Below, piece by piece: positions 4,532 to 5,543 of a DNA stretch of 5,543 nucleotides. The stretch's first letter is position 1, and each line of letters opens with the position of its first letter. Source of the DNA: Nitrosomonadales bacterium (GTDB taxonomy: Bacteria > Pseudomonadota > Gammaproteobacteria > Burkholderiales > SG8-41); NCBI GenBank assembly GCA_009885185.1, contig VFLF01000829.1, forward strand, positions 1 to 5,543. The letters run 5' to 3'. A program made the position numbers and the translations under genes. The notes under the pieces were generated by a model. It did no database searches. It saw only the letters and a list, made by a program, of their open reading frames with translations, and had not been told where the DNA came from.

Positions 4532-5543
4532 CTACTTCAACGGCGGAGGCGTGGTGAAGCTGTGGTACGGCGCCGGAGACGGCAGATGCGTCCATTCCAG
4601 GCTATCGGCGCCTTCCCATTGCTTTTGTTCCGCTTTTTCGCCACTGGTGATGCACTTGATGACGATATAGAGGAACAGCAGTTGCGAGAGGCCGAAGCCA
4701 AACGCGCCTATCGACGAAATCGCATTGAACTCGGTAAATTGCACCGCGTAATCCGGAATGCGGCGCGGCATGCCCGCGAGTCCGAGGAAGTGCTGCACAA
4801 AGAAGGTGACGTTAAAGAAGATCAGCGACAGCCAGAAATGCCACTTGCCCAGCGTCTCGTTGTACATGCGCCCGGTCCACTTCGGCAGCCAGAAATAAAT
4901 GCCCGCGAACGCCGAGAACAGCGCACCGGCGACCATCACGTAATGGAAATGCGCCACCACGTAGTAGGTATCGTGCAATTGCACGTCCACCGGCACGATG
5001 GACAGCACCAACCCGGTAAAGCCGCCGAGCGTAAACAGGAACAGAAAACCCAGTGCGAACAGCATTGGCGTTTCAAACGTGAGAGAGCCTTTCCACATCG
5101 TCGCCACCCAGTTGAACACTTTCACGCCCGTCGGAATCGCAATCAGCGTGGTGGCATACATGAAGAACAGTTGCGCTTCGACCGGCATGCCGACCGTGTA
5201 CATGTGGTGCGCCCACACCATGAAGGACAGGATCGCGATCGACGCCGTGGCGTAGACCATCGAGGCATAACCGAACAAGGGCTTGCGCGAGAACGCCGGG
5301 ATCACCTGCGAAATCACGCCAAACGCGGGAATCGCGATGATGTACACCTCGGGGTGGCCGAAGAACCAGAAGATGTGCTGATACAGCACCGGGTCACCGC
5401 CGCCCGCCGCGTTAAAGAAGTTGGTGCCGAAGTGACGATCCGTCAGCGTCATGGTCACCGCGCCCGCCAGCACCGGCATCGACGCCACCAGCAGGTAAGC
5501 GGTGATCAGCCACGTCCAGCAGAAGAGCGGCATTTTCATCAGC
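4532..5543 (-). CDS. ctaD: Cytochrome c oxidase subunit I (aa3 type), 5'-truncated by the window edge
   Basis: Catalytic subunit of the terminal oxidase in the inner membrane: it reduces O2 to water with electrons from cytochrome c and pumps protons. The visible part is 336 codons, ending in TAG at 4532-4534. Counting from the Met at 5539, it has GHPEVY (His62, Glu64, Tyr66: CuB ligand, D-channel glutamate, cross-linked tyrosine), the His111-His112 CuB pair, PTGVKVFNW with K-channel Lys140, His189-Asp190 near the Mg site, and His197 and His199 as heme a3 and heme a ligands. All of these sit at one constant offset (222) from Rhodobacter sphaeroides numbering, so the core has no indels. The glutamate in GHPEVY places it in the A1 family. 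The Met at 5539 is internal, not the start: the frame stays open to the edge, and the first helices with the other heme a histidine lie outside the window. The tail is hydrophilic and proline-rich. The next gene begins 3 nt downstream, so the genes are probably cotranscribed. Confidence 0.98.
   Translation of the reverse strand, partial: LMKMPLFCWTWLITAYLLVASMPVLAGAVTMTLTDRHFGTNFFNAAGGGDPVLYQHIFWFFGHPEVYIIAIPAFGVISQVIPAFSRKPLFGYASMVYATASIAILSFMVWAHHMYTVGMPVEAQLFFMYATTLIAIPTGVKVFNWVATMWKGSLTFETPMLFALGFLFLFTLGGFTGLVLSIVPVDVQLHDTYYVVAHFHYVMVAGALFSAFAGIYFWLPKWTGRMYNETLGKWHFWLSLIFFNVTFFVQHFLGLAGMPRRIPDYAVQFTEFNAISSIGAFGFGLSQLLFLYIVIKCITSGEKAEQKQWEGADSLEWTHLPSPAPYHSFTTPPPLK

Noticed and set aside
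1..5543. Mobile elements, CRISPR arrays, RNA genes or a horizontally acquired island
   Set aside because: No transposase, terminal inverted repeats, spaced direct repeats or tRNA-like folds were seen. All space is filled by oxidase genes in a conserved order.

Overview
This window carries the downstream part of an aa3-type (A1 family) cytochrome c oxidase locus. It holds structural subunits I (3' part only) and III, and most of the assembly factors that equip the enzyme with copper and heme A. Nearly all genes read on the minus strand. The gene order is ctaD, a 45-aa small assembly protein, ctaG, a DUF2970 protein, ctaE, [DUF2909 on the opposite strand], surf1, a Sco-like thiol protein, ctaA. 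This order, the GC-rich coding sequence and the protein signatures fit a beta- or gammaproteobacterium (inference; the species cannot be named from the sequence).

Right part (5543 down to 2676, minus strand): ctaD enters from outside the window without its first roughly 200 residues. It is followed with almost no gaps by the small assembly protein (3-nt gap), ctaG (4-nt ATGA overlap), the DUF2970 gene (3-nt gap) and, after a 60-nt leader with a strong Shine-Dalgarno, ctaE. ctaC (subunit II) is not in the window and would be expected further upstream of ctaD. The unit ends in a strong hairpin with A and T tracts on its two sides (2625-2657), which can terminate transcription from both directions.

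Middle (2416-2610, plus strand): a 64-aa two-helix DUF2909 protein runs against the oxidase genes and converges on that terminator. Its start lies 29 nt from the divergently read surf1 start, so the two genes must have closely packed or overlapping promoters.

Left part (2386 down to 67, minus strand): surf1, a membrane-anchored Sco-like protein (23-nt overlap with surf1) and ctaA with a TTG start form a second assembly operon. The last 66 nt are AT-richer and hold no gene; ctaB would be the usual next gene but is not visible.

Working together: CtaG delivers copper to the CuB site of subunit I. CtaA makes heme A, and SURF1 helps insert it into subunit I. The Sco-like protein is probably a thiol or copper helper. 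The small membrane proteins (45-aa, DUF2970, DUF2909) are conserved neighbours whose exact role is not established. The region is essentially a standard oxidase locus. I see no mobile element, CRISPR array, tRNA or rRNA and no clear sign of an undescribed system. The points worth a second look are the compact divergent start region, the Sco-like protein that appears to lack the canonical copper-ligand histidine, and the small unexplained membrane proteins.
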